From Semisulcospira habei (Eukaryota > Mollusca > Gastropoda > Semisulcospiridae), in NCBI GenBank assembly GCA_036245525.1, contig BTPG01000006.1, positions 73,586,227-73,650,226 of the forward strand: a DNA stretch of 64,000 nucleotides. Direction: 5' to 3'. A program made the position numbers and the translations under genes. Positions 10,661 through 22,199 of this stretch are shown here, piece after piece (position 1 is the first letter of the stretch; the number at the start of each line of letters is the position of its first letter). The notes beneath the pieces are model-generated. The model was not told where the DNA came from. It made no database searches and saw only the letters and a list, made by a program, of their open reading frames with translations.

Positions 10661-10731
10661 GTTAAGAGGCAAATAAAAATAATAAGCCACCCGCATGTGC
10701 GGGGGGTTTGTGATGTTATTTACCTCTTGAC
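10661..10731. repeat. Intronic hairpin between alpha and beta exons, unit 1
   Basis: GTTAAGAGGCAAATAA pairs with TTATTTACCTCTTGAC around CCGCATGTGCGG. It is conserved in unit 2 at 20726-20795, where the centre reads CCCCCCGCATGTGCAGGGGG. Confidence 0.75.
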
Positions 10732-10862
10732 GTATTCATTGTATCCATGGTCTTTGGGTGGCCATGTGTTTGCGATGCTTTCATAAGCGGGGGGTTATGG
10801 TGTTATTTGCCTCTTGTGTTCGCATTTTTCTATTGCAATAAATGGCTTTCTCTTTCCTCTAG

Positions 10863-11006
10863 AAATCCTTGCGGGTAAGGTTGGTGGCACGTGCACCGCC
10901 GGAAATGACGCAAGCTGTACTGACGCAAACGCACAATGCCCGACATCAGGCACCGCGGTCTGTACATGCAAGTCGCCCTACGTCGCCTCGTCCCAGTATA
11001 CATGTG
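10863..11006 (+). CDS. EGF-like module exon, beta type, unit 1
   Basis: 144 nt from TTTCCTCTAG to GTGAGTAG, phase 1-1: ILAGKVGGTCTAGNDASC, AQCPTSGTAVCTC, YTCG, six cysteines. It differs from the unit 2 copy (20943-21086) at a single base that I can see (K to R), so the two are recently duplicated or homogenised. No beta exon is found in units 3 or 4. Confidence 0.85.
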
Positions 11007-11033
11007 GTGAGTAGTTTTAGTCTATTTTGGTTT

Positions 11034-11414
11034 GCTCACAAACCAGATAGGTGAGGCTAGCGCTGGCAGAATTGTCAGTACTCAAACCAAGGGGAATCAC
11101 AGCGCTGGACAGACAACAGTTAGATCCCCTGCCCCCGCCTATCAGGCACCCAATCGCCAGCCCACAGAGAAATACGCAGGTATAGAATAAGACAATCATT
11201 TCCATCCTCAAAAAGAATGGATCAGGTCTCTTATATAACCCATGTCTTTCTCCGGAACTTAGGAAGTAGGCAGGAGAAACATACATACACAAACATGAAG
11301 GTGCGCTACTATATGTGGTCGGGTAAATACCCTGATTTCCCACAGTAGATGCACAGAACATTACACAACAATGTAACGATACAAATTTTGCCTCGAGTTA
11401 TACATGATACATAG
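11034..11414. mobile_element. 381-bp insertion with 11-bp target site duplication, unit 1 intron
   Basis: TATTTTGGTTT occurs at 11023-11033 and 11415-11425; unit 2 reads through with a single similar copy near 21103. The insert has no ORF with known homology and no clear poly(A) or inverted ends. The long duplication is in the range made by target-primed retrotransposition (SINE-like), but the class is undetermined. Confidence 0.65.
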
Positions 11415-12088
11415 TATTTTGGTTTGAGATCGTTGGGTTTAACGCGGAAGCTCATGAGGATTCTTGTCTCTTGTTATACCTGCGTTCCCTCAGCCTATGT
11501 TTGTCCTATTTACATCTGTTCTTTTACGCGAATGTCGGTCCTCGTGCAGTCGTCCCAGAAACGCTGTTCTTGATCACAGGCACCGAAGGTGTTAATTCCG
11601 TTTGGTTTGCTCTCGTCTTATTTTGATTATTCTTTGTTTAAGGTTGTTTAAAGCGATTTGATACAACGGGGATTTAAAGTTTTCTTGTCTCAATTAAGAC
11701 TGTTCCATCCTTCCTTTAAATTGCCCCTTGTGCGCATCGGTGGAACTCTCGTACGTACAAAGGCGATGAAGAGAATAAAAGGCATTTTACGACATTCAAA
11801 CTTTGTACGCGTGAAGTTAGCCTTTTTGTCCAGCATTATTTTGAGACATACCAATAACCTTAACTATTGGCTATACAGAGTCAGTCCTTGAATGGCACCT
11901 GGAAATTCAAACGTGGGACTAAATCGCTTAAGGTGCTTTGATCCAGCATAGCTGGTAAAATTTTCAGATGTAGCTTACATATAGCATATACGCTATTTAT
12001 TCTAAATGAATGTGTGTACTGGTAAGCGGTTTTGGACCTTACGGCCTGTAGGCTCAGCAATACACGATCACGCTCCATTCTATTCCAG

Positions 12089-12235
12089 CCGCGCCGGCGG
12101 GGAGGGTGGGTGGCTCTTGTACGGCTGGAAATGACGCCTCGTGCAATGACCCTAACGCCGAGTGCACGGGGACTGGCACCTCTGCAGTGTGCACGTGCAA
12201 AACGGGCTTCGAGTCCAAGTCGGACCTGACCTGTG
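12089..12235 (+). CDS. EGF-like module exon, gamma type, unit 1
   Basis: 147 nt from CTATTCCAG to GTAAGTGTAC, phase 1-1: APAGRVGGSCTAGNDASC, NAECTGTG, AVCTCKTGFES, LTCG. It is closely similar to beta in its first half (GG-C-TAGNDASC), so beta and gamma are probably themselves an exon duplication. Paralogue at 21759-21905; a truncated remnant at 30887-30917. Confidence 0.85.
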
Positions 12236-12253
12236 GTAAGTGTACCTTTTGCG

Positions 12254-12347
12254 AGAATCCCCTCCCCCCCCCCCCCCACCACACACACCACACACACATA
12301 CAAACCCACCACCCCCACTCCCCTCAATCACCCCCCCCCCCCCCCCC
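12254..12347. repeat. C-rich tract with CA repeats in intron
   Basis: Runs of 9 to 15 C alternate with CACACA just after the gamma donor site. Counterparts at 21998-22045 and 30935-31070. Confidence 0.85.
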
Positions 12348-12534
12348 GAAGACAGACGTTCCAATGATCCAAAGTTCCAAGATCCATGTTTTATAATATG
12401 CCACACAGACCAGTTCGGGGAGTACGCCACAAGTACGCCTCCATTATTGACATGAGATGCTATGGATGGCAGAAGTGTACTTGTGATGTACTATGTACTA
12501 TAACCACCACCACCCCCACCCACCACCCCACCCC

Positions 12535-12537
<3 letters not shown>

Positions 12538-12586
<49 letters not shown>
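12538..12586. repeat. (CA)n microsatellite
   Basis: About 24 CA dinucleotides between the gamma and delta exons of unit 1. The equivalent tract in unit 2 (22229-22257) lies at the edge of a deletion that removed delta. Confidence 0.95.
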
Positions 12587-12587
<1 letters not shown>

Positions 12588-12729
12588 CCAGACAGACCCT
12601 CTCGGGGATTACACCACAAGGACGCTGCTATTATTCTTGTGGTGTACTACCCTCCCCCAATGCGGGGCGTCTTGAACGAGTAACAGATATTTCTCTCTCT
12701 TAAATACCTGTTTATTTTGTTTGTTTCAG

Positions 12730-12810
12730 TGGTGGCGACTGGCGCCGACTGCAGCGGCACTAAGGCAACTCTTTGCAAAACCACAGATGTTTGTGAGAAT
12801 AACGTGTGCA
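12730..12810 (+). CDS. Short four-cysteine module exon, delta type, unit 1
   Basis: 81 nt from TTGTTTCAG to GTGAGTGC, phase 1-1: VATGADCSGTKATLCKTTDV then CENNVC. Four cysteines, about half an EGF-like module. Paralogue at 36643-36723 in unit 3; missing from unit 2. The downstream intron carries an E-family repeat beginning ACCCGTACCTTTTGCGGG. Confidence 0.8.
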
Positions 12811-13113
12811 GTGAGTGCAACCCGTACCTTTTGCGGGTGAATACTATACAGACCTAGACAGGCCCACTCGGAGAGTACACGCCAAAATTAATGCACTTTT
12901 AATAAGGAAGACTGTAGGGGAAGGAGGGGGGGCTGGGCGTGGGGGGGGGGGGGCGAAAATTTTGTTATAGCCGATCTATTTGAACTGCTGCTATAAATTG
13001 TAGATGTTTGTGTAAGCATGTCGATTTTGAAACAACAGTTTATAACCCGAAATTTTGATAAATTATGTCCTAATAGAGTGTTGTTTTCTGCCCCCCTCCC
13101 GTCTACCCTGGCA

Positions 13114-13115
<2 letters not shown>

Positions 13116-13197
<82 letters not shown>
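13116..13197. repeat. (GT)n microsatellite
   Basis: About 40 GT dinucleotides downstream of the delta exon of unit 1; absent at the same place in unit 2. Confidence 0.95.
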
Positions 13198-13198
<1 letters not shown>

Positions 13199-14171
13199 TG
13201 GATGGTTGGTTAGGAAGTTTTTTTATTATTTGTTTTAAATTTTATTTTTTGTTTTAATTATTTTTTTATACTGGCGGCATGTTGGTTGGTGAGATTTCTT
13301 TTCATCACGATATGCAGTCTTCTTGTTGTCCTCTCTTATGTACTGAGTCGGTGGGTGGTGGGCCTAATGTGTCGAGGCTAGTCAAATAACCTCACTTCGC
13401 ACTAAATACCTGCACCCTGTCATAGTCTTTCAGCCAGAAATAGTGTCAAATACCCCGCAGTCACAGGGGCTCAGGAAAAGTACCATCTCTCACTGTGTGA
13501 TGTCGAGTCATCAGCAGCCTCACTCCGAGACAGCCATATAATGAAAGTCCTTGAGTGTTGGTCCACCCCAATTGTGGATGAAAGTTCAGTCCCTGCTGAC
13601 AGAGGGCTCCTCGGTAGAAGCATATAGTTTCATGCGCCCCTGCAGGCAAAGGGGCTTCTGAAAAGCCATACCTTTTGATATGGGCGCCATCTTGTTTGTG
13701 CGACCTACCACGTGTTTTTCGCTCCCAGTGTTTGAGTCGTTTTTCGTTGGATGTACTGTGTTTCGTGTGCTGAAAGTCTGCTGAGTATCGTATAAGAGTG
13801 CGCTGATGAGGATTATGCTTGTGTTTCGTCGGATCTGGTTGCTGTTTGAGTGGTATCGTATTGAATTGTGTCTGTCATTTGAATTTTGTTTACGTCGCCA
13901 TTTTGCTTCTTCCGCAGCGTGGGTTCGCCGGGCCTTTCCGCCGCCCTGTTTTCATGTGCTGCGTGCTAGTGTGTGAAGTGTTTACTGTGTGAGTCTGTTT
14001 GCCACCCGTGGTTGCATCTGCCGCTTGGTTGTAGTAAACTCGTTCGTGTTCCTACCGTTCTATAGGTTTAGGTGTGCTCTCCCGTCGACATCTCGCCCTC
14101 CCCACTTTCGGTGCCGTTGCCCGATCTCGCGCTGACCGACCGGAAATCAGGTCGCTCCCCTACCACACCGC

Positions 14172-14195
14172 TCACACACACACCGGCACACACCG

Positions 14196-14249
<54 letters not shown>

Positions 14250-14271
14250 ACTTACTCACACACACACACTA
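14172..14271. repeat. (CA)n microsatellite in LINE leader
   Basis: Interrupted CA repeat within the 5' leader of the L2-like LINE; also expanded in the other copy (31688-31792, 31849-31948). Confidence 0.95.
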
Positions 14272-14315
14272 CTGAACCCTCTTTTCGTCTTCCTCTTTCT
14301 TGTCCTCATACAATC

Positions 14316-16244
14316 ATGCTCATCAAATACACACGCCAACAACTGCTATCTCTACGTCGCCACGCCACCTACTGCGCGGCTGGTGCCGCTGACAGGGTTG
14401 CAGATGCCTTACGCGGCATCCGATCGCGAAAGAGAGGCCACAAGGGCGGAATTAGCAAAAGGCGGGACTCACCACCACAAACACAACCACACACTTCTTC
14501 CCCTTTTCCATTTCCCTTCCACCACTTCCGCCTCCCCCCGCCTCCTCGATTTCTCCACCTCCATTCCTTCTTCTCCCATTTCTTTTCCTCTCTTGCTCAT
14601 CTACCGCTCACTGCTCTCCTCGGCCGCCCCCTCCCCAGCCCTCCTACCCCTTCCTCCCCTCACCCCCTCCTCCTTCGCCTGCTTTTTCCTCCTCGTCCCC
14701 TCTCCCCATTTCTCCTCCCCTTCGCCCTCCCCCTCCCTCTACCTCAGATTTTCCTACTCCCCTTCCTCCTCCTCCCCCCTCTCACCCTCGTCTCGCACCC
14801 TCTTTCTTGCCCGGTTCTAATTCCCCTCTTTTCCTCCTCCCCCCTCCTTCCTCTTTCCATCCTCTTTCCCCCCTCCCCACCCCTCTCTTCCTTCGTCCTC
14901 TTCTTCGTCCGTTTCTTCTCCCTCTTCCTCTTCTGGCTCATCCAACCTAAAACTGTGTCTGTTCAATGCACAGTCTGTCTGCAAAGATGGCAAAGCCGAC
15001 GTGATTTCAGATTTCATTCTAGACAATGACCTAGTTGTTGTCGCGAAACGTGGCTCCGCGCAGCTGGCGACGAACCCATCATCGCCAGCGTCAATCCGAG
15101 TGGCTACCGCCTGGCCTCCTTCCCGCGTGCTTCCAGAGAGGGTGGCATTGCCATCATCTACAGGGACTGTCTTTCTGCTCACGTCTCCTTCTCTCAGTCT
15201 CTCCCTTTTGCTCATCCCTCCTTTGAATCTGTCGAGGCCGTAGCAACACTCCCTGGCCAGTCCCTCATCTACTCATGTATCTATCGCCCCCCTCCAAGCT
15301 CTCAAAACAAACTCACAAACTCCATGTTCCTCACCGAGTTCGACCTCCTCCTCGACCACTACAGCACACGACCCGGAAAACACATCCTTCTTGGCGACTT
15401 TAACTTCCACTTCGACAAACCCGACCACCCTGACACAAAACGCCTTTGCACGTCACTTTCAAACCACAATCTTACACAACACATCATTAAACCCACCCAC
15501 CGACTCGGCCACACCCTCGACTAGATCATCACCCGCACTTCCGATCAACTCTTCCTCGACTCTGACACCTCTTCTGTGCTTCCCTCCGACCACCTCGCTA
15601 TTCTCGTCGCCCTCAACCTACCTCCCCCGAAAAAAACCAAGCTCTTTGTTTCTCGTCGCAAACTAAAATCTGTCAACCGAGAGAACTTCTTCGACGAAGC
15701 TGTCGACCTTCTCTTGCACCCCGCCCCCTCTCCCGATCTTGCATCCCATTTCGATTCCTCCCTTTAAAAACTTCTAGACACCCATGCCCCTGTCACCACC
15801 TGCTCCATACCCAACCGACTCCCCTCCCCCTGGCTCACTGACGACATAGCTGGGGCCAAGCGCGAGCGTCGACAAGCGGAACGCCGCTGGCGCTCATCTG
15901 ACCTCACCGTTCACAGAGAGATCTTCCAAACCACCAGATCCAAAGTCTGCAGAATGATCTCCGACTCCAAACGTAAACACCTTCAAAACAAAATCCTGGA
16001 ATCCACTTCTTCCAAAACCCTCTACGCTACCATGAACACACTCCTAGGCACTTCTAAAGACTCTCCTCTTCCCAACACACACAGCAAAGAAGAACTTCCG
16101 TCTGCTTTTCCTCCTATTTCTCAGACAAAATCCAAACTCTGCGCAACACACTCGACACTCTGCCTTCTCCGCCTTGCGTTCCTGACCCCCCCCCCCCCTT
16201 TCCGGCACTCCCCTCTCGTCCTTCCGCCCCGTCTCTCAGGATGA
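14316..16244 (+). pseudogene. L2-like LINE ORF, N-terminal and endonuclease part
   Basis: Starts at MLIKYTRQQLLSLRRH, passes a long proline/serine-rich low-complexity stretch, then endonuclease blocks CLFNAQSV, HILLGDFNFHFDKPD, GHTLD and LPSDHLAILV across frames. A frameshift after about 15030, a stop in place of W near 15523 and further indels break it. The homologous frame at 31160-35666 is more complete and was used to order the pieces. Confidence 0.75.
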
Positions 16245-16266
16245 AGTCCTCAAGACCATAAAGTCC

Positions 16267-17821
16267 ATGCCTTTCAAAACCTGCGAACTAGACCCCCTCC
16301 CAGCTTCTCTCTACCGGGACGGCCTCCCAAAACTTTTGCCCTTCATTACCGACATCATCAACACATCTCTAGAGAATGGCTCCGTCCCCGATATCTTCAA
16401 GTCCGCCATCGTCCGTCCTCTCCTCAAAAAACACAACCTCGACCCAAACGAACTCAAGAACTACCGCCCAGTCTCCAATCTCTCTTTCCTGTCCAAGCTT
16501 CTTGAGAAGGTTGTCCTCAACCAACTCAACCTCCACCTCGCCGACAACAACCTCCTCAGTCCCTTCCAGTCTGCCTATCGCAAACATCACAGCACTGAAA
16601 CAGCCCTTCTACATATCCTAAACGACCTGCTTCTCTCCACTGACTCGGGCAACATCTTCCTTCTTACGTTACTCGATCTCTCTGCCGCCTTCGACTCCAT
16701 AGACCACTCTATCCTCCTCCACCGCCTTCACCACTCCTTTGGCATCACTGACTCTGCTCACTCCTGGTTTCTCTCCTACCTCTCCGACAGACAGCAGTCC
16801 GTCACCATCCAGTCTCACCACACACACCACCACCTCTACGCGGACGACTCACAACTACTAGACAAAGACAAACTCGACAACACTCAGACACTACTGACTC
16901 GCACGGCTGACTGCTATGAAGACGTGAAAAACTGGATGACAGCAAACAAGCTTAAACTGAACGACGACAAAACGGAAGTCATGCTGGTAGGCACTTGCCA
17001 GAAACTTTCCCAGCTCCCTCCCTCTCTCCACCTTCAACTCGACAGCACCCCCATCTCCCTCTCTGACTCGGTCAAGAACCTTGGCGTTGTCCTCGATTCC
17101 TCTCTTTCCATGACCAGCTTCGTCTCCGCCACGGCCCAGGCATGTTATTTCCACCTCCGCCGCATCAGTCAGATCAGAAAATACCTCACTACGGAAGCTG
17201 CCACCAAACTCGCTGTCTCTCTCATCTTATTTCGCATCGACTACTGCAACTCTCTCTTTTCCGGCCTTCCTCACTCCACCACTCTCACTGTCCAGCGCGT
17301 CCAGAACAATGCTGCCCGCCTCGTCCTCAGAAAGAAAAAATCTGACCACATCACTCTCCTGCTCAAGCTCCTTCACTGGCTCCCCCCAACGCATCCACTA
17401 CAAGATTCTATCTCTCTGCTACAAATCCCTGAACAACTACGCTCCTACCTATCTCTCCGACTTATTTCACCCCTACACGCCTTCCCGCTCCCTCCGCTCC
17501 GCCTCCGACCCTCTCAACCTCCTCATCCCCCGCACCAAACTCAGCACTTTCGGCCCCCGCTCCTTCTCAGTATACGGTCCATCCACCTGGAACACTCTCC
17601 CACTCTCTCTCCGTCAGAAACACTCTCTCTCCTCCTTCCAGTCCGCCCTCAAAACTCACTTCTTTCATTCTAGCACTATATCACCACACTCCCCACCCCA
17701 GGCTGACCGTCGTACTGTGTTTTTTTTTCACTATTTGTGGTACGTGAGTCATTGTCTAAAGCGTACGCATGCGTGTGCGAGTTGTGAGTGCGCGCTTAGA
17801 GTTATAATTATTATAAGATAA
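16267..17821 (+). pseudogene. L2-like LINE reverse transcriptase part
   Basis: Blocks CELDPLPASLYRDGLPKLL, VRPLLKKHNLDPNELKNYRP, SAYRKHHSTETALLHILND and LLDLSAAFDSIDHSILLHRL are characteristic of L2-type RTs. YADDSQLLD supplies the catalytic YADD. The segment with the G-V-P-Q-G-S-V-L-G-P block is deleted here but present (frameshifted) in the other copy. The tail WLPPTHPLQ to LLPVRPQNS is in more than one frame. Confidence 0.85.
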
Positions 17822-18674
17822 GCGCATTATAAATACCGTAATTATATGCCATACACATGTACCATCTTCAGACTGAGGCAGTCGTCTGCGGATATACCTA
17901 CGACTGATGACTCGCCCGGCTGAAGCAATTATCTAATCAGAAAGCGAGGGGTCGGCTTTGTGGATGTGGTAGACTATCTGGTGTCACCTGTTAATCGGAT
18001 AATTGCACCTGACTACTGATACAACGGAATACGGTTAAAGGATCATTAAACTTGACCGGCCGTCTTTGTCCGCGGCGTGAATAAAGTAACGGATGCCTTA
18101 CGCAACAGTCTCACGTCTTTATGTCACGTCTTTGTCAGTTCCGGTTCAAGTTAGTTTAGCCATTTGATGCCAGCGTGAATCTTCTCTACCTTTGACAATC
18201 ACATTGTAATAGTATTACTGCAAAGAATAGGCTCATAGGTAGCGACGATCGCTTTATCCGAAGAGATAAAACATAGCTGGTCGCCATTGTTTCTTTACAA
18301 CTTCGTCGAGACAACCCGTCCGTCTGATTTTGCATACATCAGTTTACTACCTGTCCCCGCCGCATAATCTTCCACGATTCTGTGCGTTATTATTGACAAA
18401 AGGCACTTCTTTGGATTTACCAGTCATGGTGTTGTCTTTCTACTAATGCGATATGCAAGGGACTTTGCGGTCAAGCAGCCCTGCAAGATTCTCCTCCCAT
18501 CCTTTTGTGTTTGCGGAAGGAAAAAAGTAGATTGGCATACTTCTCTGACAAGTAACAGACTGTGTCTATGACCTGTCAGAAAAAAACAAAATGTCACTGA
18601 CGAGGTCGCATGTGAACACCATTGATGTGCGGACCCCGCCGTGTGTGCTCAGTTCTAAATCACAGGTCTAGACA

Positions 18675-18768
18675 CTTGACGACTTTGATAGTTCAAATGT
18701 GATGTCGGAAGATATTAGCGCCTACGTGCGCCAAGCTATTCTTACACCGCCCTTAAACTGTCATGGTC
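18675..18768. repeat. Old family A hairpin remnant, unit 2
   Basis: Counterpart of 7549-7640; arms TTTGATAGTTCAAATGTGAT and CCGCCCTTAAACTGTCATGG. No TTAA ends. Confidence 0.7.
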
Positions 18769-18865
18769 TCTACACATCCTGTCATAGCATGTGTGGCATT
18801 TATAGGTTAAAAGGTGTTGTACTGAGTCTCGTTTGTTATTTCATCCCTTTTTGCATGGTTTTAAA

Positions 18866-18868
18866 ACT

Positions 18869-18957
<89 letters not shown>
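18866..18957. repeat. (GT)n microsatellite
   Basis: About 45 GT dinucleotides, followed by CGTG-rich variants. The same tract occurs in unit 3 at 26892-26968; unit 1 lacks it. Confidence 0.95.
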
Positions 18958-18961
<4 letters not shown>

Positions 18962-19084
18962 GTGAGTGCATGCGTGCGTGCGTGCGTACGTGTTCGCGCG
19001 CGTGTGTGTCCGAGTCTCTAAATCTGACGTGGGGGAGGGAGTCGGCGACTGGGGGTGGGGGGGGGGGAAGCGAATTTGGCCCCC

Positions 19085-20190
19085 CTCCCCACCTCCCCCC
19101 CCCCCCACCCCGTCCAGACCCCCCTGTGCAAAGCAAAAGTGAGTATGGTGTGGGCCAGTGGTCGTCCGTCCGTCGTTTGTCGTCTGTCGTCCGTCGTCCG
19201 TCCGCCGTCGTCCATCGTCCGTGGTAAACTTTAACGTTGGCATTTCTCGGAGACTATTCAAGCTACAGTTTTCAAACTTGGCCCAAGGATATTCTGTGGC
19301 AAGACCTTTCTAAACACACCAATTTCAGTGACCCCTCATAAAGGTCAACGTTACAGGGGATTAGGAAATATATCAAAAATAGTTATTTTTGGACATAATT
19401 TATTTTTTCTCAAATACTATTCACAACTTTAAACCCAAACTTGGTACAAAGATACCTGATGGTAAGTCCTTTATACGCACACTAATTTGGTTGATCCCTC
19501 GGAAAGGTCAAGGGTCACAAGAACTCAAGAAATAGGTCCAAAATAGCCATATTTGGACAAAAGATGCTTTTTCTCAATTACTATTTACAACTTCAAACCC
19601 AGAGATACCTGATGGTAAGACCATTTTATGCATACTAATTTGGATCATCCTTCGGAAAGGTCAAAGGTCACACGAGCTCAAGAAATAGGTCCAAAATCAC
19701 CATATTTTGACAAAAGATGTTTTTTTTTCTCAATTACTATTCACAATTTCAAACCCAAACTTGCTACAGAGATACCTGATGGTAAGACTTATCTATGCAT
19801 ACTAATTTGGATGACCCCTCAGAAAGGTCAAGGGTCACAAGAGCTCAGGAAATAGGTACAAAATAGCCATGTTTTGACTAAAGAAATATTTGTTTCGCAA
19901 TTACTATTCACAACTTCAAGCCTAAACTTGCTACACAGATACCTGATGGTAAGACCTATCTATGCATACTAATTTGGATGATCCCTCGGAAAAGGTCATG
20001 GGTCGCAAGAGGTCGACAAATGTGTATAAAATGCCAATAATTGTAGTTATTATCAACATTTTTGCAAATTTTTCAGTCAAATTTTGGCACAAAGGTAGCC
20101 GATGACAAGACCTTCCTATGTATCCTAATTTAGTCGACTCATCGCAAAGGTCAAGGGTCACGGGGGTTTCATAGATGTGTGAAAACTGAT
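19085..20190. repeat. (CCGTCGT)n minisatellite and ~165-bp tandem repeats, unit 2
   Basis: Counterpart of the unit 1 array with the same monomer landmarks; four to five monomers. It precedes the alpha exon by about 290 bp, as in unit 1. Confidence 0.85.
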
Positions 20191-20476
20191 TACATTTTGA
20201 GAAAACATGGATTTTGTTAGTACAGAAGCCATCCCATAAGGGCGTTGCGTTCTTGTTATTATACCCGACCTTGTTTCACAAAGGCAATGAGCAAGTGTGG
20301 CCGGGACCTTCCCGAAAAGCGACTGTGTTTGGTCCAAGGATCATTTGCTTACCTCTGGTTAGGAGCGATTTGCTGCCTGGATTTCTGTCTGTTTTGTAAC
20401 TCACGCACGCCACCACCCCCTTCCATCGTATCACTTCCCGTGTTGACCGCACGCATTTCATCCGTATTGTCCACAG

Positions 20477-20614
20477 GAGTCAAGCCGGGCCAGAGCTGCG
20501 CTGGCAAGGCTTTAAACTGCGTCTCCAGGGCCACATGCATAACCTCCGGTACTGCTAGCACGTGCGTTTGCGATACGACTTTGTCGACGGCCGACTCTGT
20601 CACTAATTTGTGCA
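20477..20614 (+). CDS. EGF-like module exon, alpha type, unit 2
   Basis: 138 nt, acceptor TTGTCCACAG, donor GTAAGTATG, phase 1-1. Protein as in unit 1 except CVCDTTLST for CTCDTTVST; all six cysteines are kept. Splice sites are intact, so it is probably used or only recently disused. Confidence 0.85.
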
Positions 20615-20725
20615 GTAAGTATGGCCCCTTGATTCTTTATGCTAACGCACATTGTTTCGCAAAGGCCTTTTTTTTTAAGAAAAGCGAAATTTTTGTCGTC
20701 AAGAGGCAAAAAAAAAAAAAAAAGC

Positions 20726-20795
20726 TTTAAGAGGGAAATAAAATAATAAGCCCCCCGCATGTGCAGGGGGCTTATGATGTTATTTACCTCTTGAC
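20726..20795. repeat. Intronic hairpin between alpha and beta exons, unit 2
   Basis: Counterpart of 10661-10731; stem centre CCCCCCGCATGTGCAGGGGG is better paired than in unit 1. Confidence 0.75.
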
Positions 20796-20942
20796 GTGTT
20801 TATTGTATCCATGGTCTTTGGGTGGTTTTAGCTTATTTTGCCATGCGTTTGCGATGCTTTCATAAGCAGTGGGCTTATGATCTTATTTGCCTCTTGTGCT
20901 CGCATTTTCCTACTGCGCTGAATGGCTTTATCTTTCCTCTAG

Positions 20943-21086
20943 AAATCCTTGCGGGTAGGGTTGGTGGCACGTGCACCGCCGGAAATGACGCAAGCTGTAC
21001 TGACGCAAACGCACAATGCCCGACATCAGGCACCGCGGTCTGTACATGCAAGTCGCCCTACGTCGCCTCGTCCCAGTATACATGTG
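20943..21086 (+). CDS. EGF-like module exon, beta type, unit 2
   Basis: 144 nt, acceptor TTTCCTCTAG, donor GTGAGTAG, phase 1-1. It reads ILAGRVGGTCTAGNDASC onward as in unit 1. The near identity to 10863-11006 contrasts with visible differences in the intron that follows, suggesting conversion or selection on the exon. Confidence 0.85.
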
Positions 21087-21758
21087 GTGAGTAGTTTTAG
21101 TCTAGTTCGGTTTGGGATCGTTGGGTTTAACGCGTAAGCTCATGAGAATTCTTGTCTCTTGTTATACCTGCGTTCCCTCAGCCTATTTGTTGTCCCATTT
21201 ACATCTGTTTTTTTTTTTTACTCAAATGTTCTTGATCACAGGCACCGAAGGTGTTAATTCCGTTTGGTTTGCTCTCGTCTTATTTTGATTATTCTTTGTT
21301 TAACTTTGTTTAAAGCGATCTGATACCATGTGTATTTAAAATTTTCTTGTCTCAATTAAGACTGTTCCATCCTTCCTTTAAATTGCCCCTTGTGCGCATC
21401 GGTGGAACTCTCGTACGTACAAAGGCGATGAAGGGCATAAAAGGCATTTTACGACATTCAAACTTTGTATACGTGAAGTTAGCTTTTTGTCCAGCATTAT
21501 TTTAAGACATACCAGGAACATTTATAGAGAATATATTGGCTAGACAGAGTCAGTCCTTAAGTGGCACCTGGAAAATTCAACCGTGGGACTAAATCGCTTA
21601 AAGTTTTGGATCCAGCATAGCTTGTAACATTTTTCACATGTAGCTTACATATAGTATATACGCTATTTATTCTAAATGAATGTGTGTACTGGTCAGCGGT
21701 TTTGGACCTTACGGCCTGTAGGCTCAGCAATACACGATCACGCACCATTCTATTCCAG

Positions 21759-21905
21759 CCGCGCCGGCGGGGAGGGTGGGTGGCTCCTGTACGGCTGGAA
21801 GTGACGCCTCGTGCAATGACCCTAACGCCGGGTGCACGGGAACTGGCACCGCTGCAGTGTGCACGTGCAAAACGGGCTTCGAGTCCAAGTCGGACCTGAC
21901 CTGTG
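21759..21905 (+). CDS. EGF-like module exon, gamma type, unit 2
   Basis: 147 nt, acceptor CTATTCCAG, donor GTAAGTGTAC, phase 1-1. Differences from unit 1 are N to S, E to G and S to A in GSDASC, NAGCTGTG and AAVCTC; cysteines unchanged. In this unit it is the last module exon before the array continues into unit 3. Confidence 0.85.
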
Positions 21906-21929
21906 GTAAGTGTACCTTTTGCGGGAATT

Positions 21930-21930
<1 letters not shown>

Positions 21931-22001
<71 letters not shown>

Positions 22002-22045
22002 ACTCCCCCCCTCCCCCCCCCCCTCAACCTCCCCCCCCCCCCCCA
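21931..22045. repeat. (CA)n microsatellite and C-rich tract
   Basis: About 33 CA dinucleotides followed by CCCCCTC-rich sequence after the gamma donor of unit 2. Confidence 0.95.
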
Positions 22046-22199
22046 AGACAGACGTTACAATGATCCAAAGTTCCAAGATCCATGTTTTATAATTTGCCAC
22101 ACAGACCATTTCGGGGATTACGTCACACGTATGACTCCACTATTGACATGAGATGCTATGGATGGCAGAAGTGTACTTGTGGTGTACTATGTACTATAA

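Larger units (their letters stand above)
6475..13682. repeat. Tandem unit 1 (carries exons alpha, beta, gamma, delta)
   Basis: About 7.2 kb, paralogous to unit 2 (17847-23131) and, with large deletions and insertions, unit 3. Order: leader block (6750-7650, matching 17880-18790 and 26205-26800), minisatellite and 165-bp repeats (8990-10040), exons alpha to delta, then the end block. Unit-specific additions are a LINE 3' fragment near 6498-6748, unmatched sequence at 7660-8930 including a hairpin element, and a 381-bp insertion at 11034-11414. Confidence 0.8.
13683..17846 (+). mobile_element. L2/CR1-like LINE at unit 1/unit 2 junction
   Basis: Inserted in the sequence GATATG^CCATACAC that is intact at 6468-6480, with TATG on both sides (13679-13682 and 17845-17848). 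Contents: a 5' leader with (CA)n, an ORF with endonuclease and RT, and a 3' end AAGCGCATTATAAATACC. It is a close relative of the copy at 31160-35666. It carries stops and frameshifts and an internal deletion in the RT near 16805, where the sequence jumps from SVTI to [13 protein letters not shown]. Confidence 0.85.

Noticed and set aside
12032..12229. Alternative frames over the gamma exon and its antisense (11881-12327)
   Set aside because: Only the frame with phase 1 splice boundaries keeps the cysteine pattern shared with the other modules.
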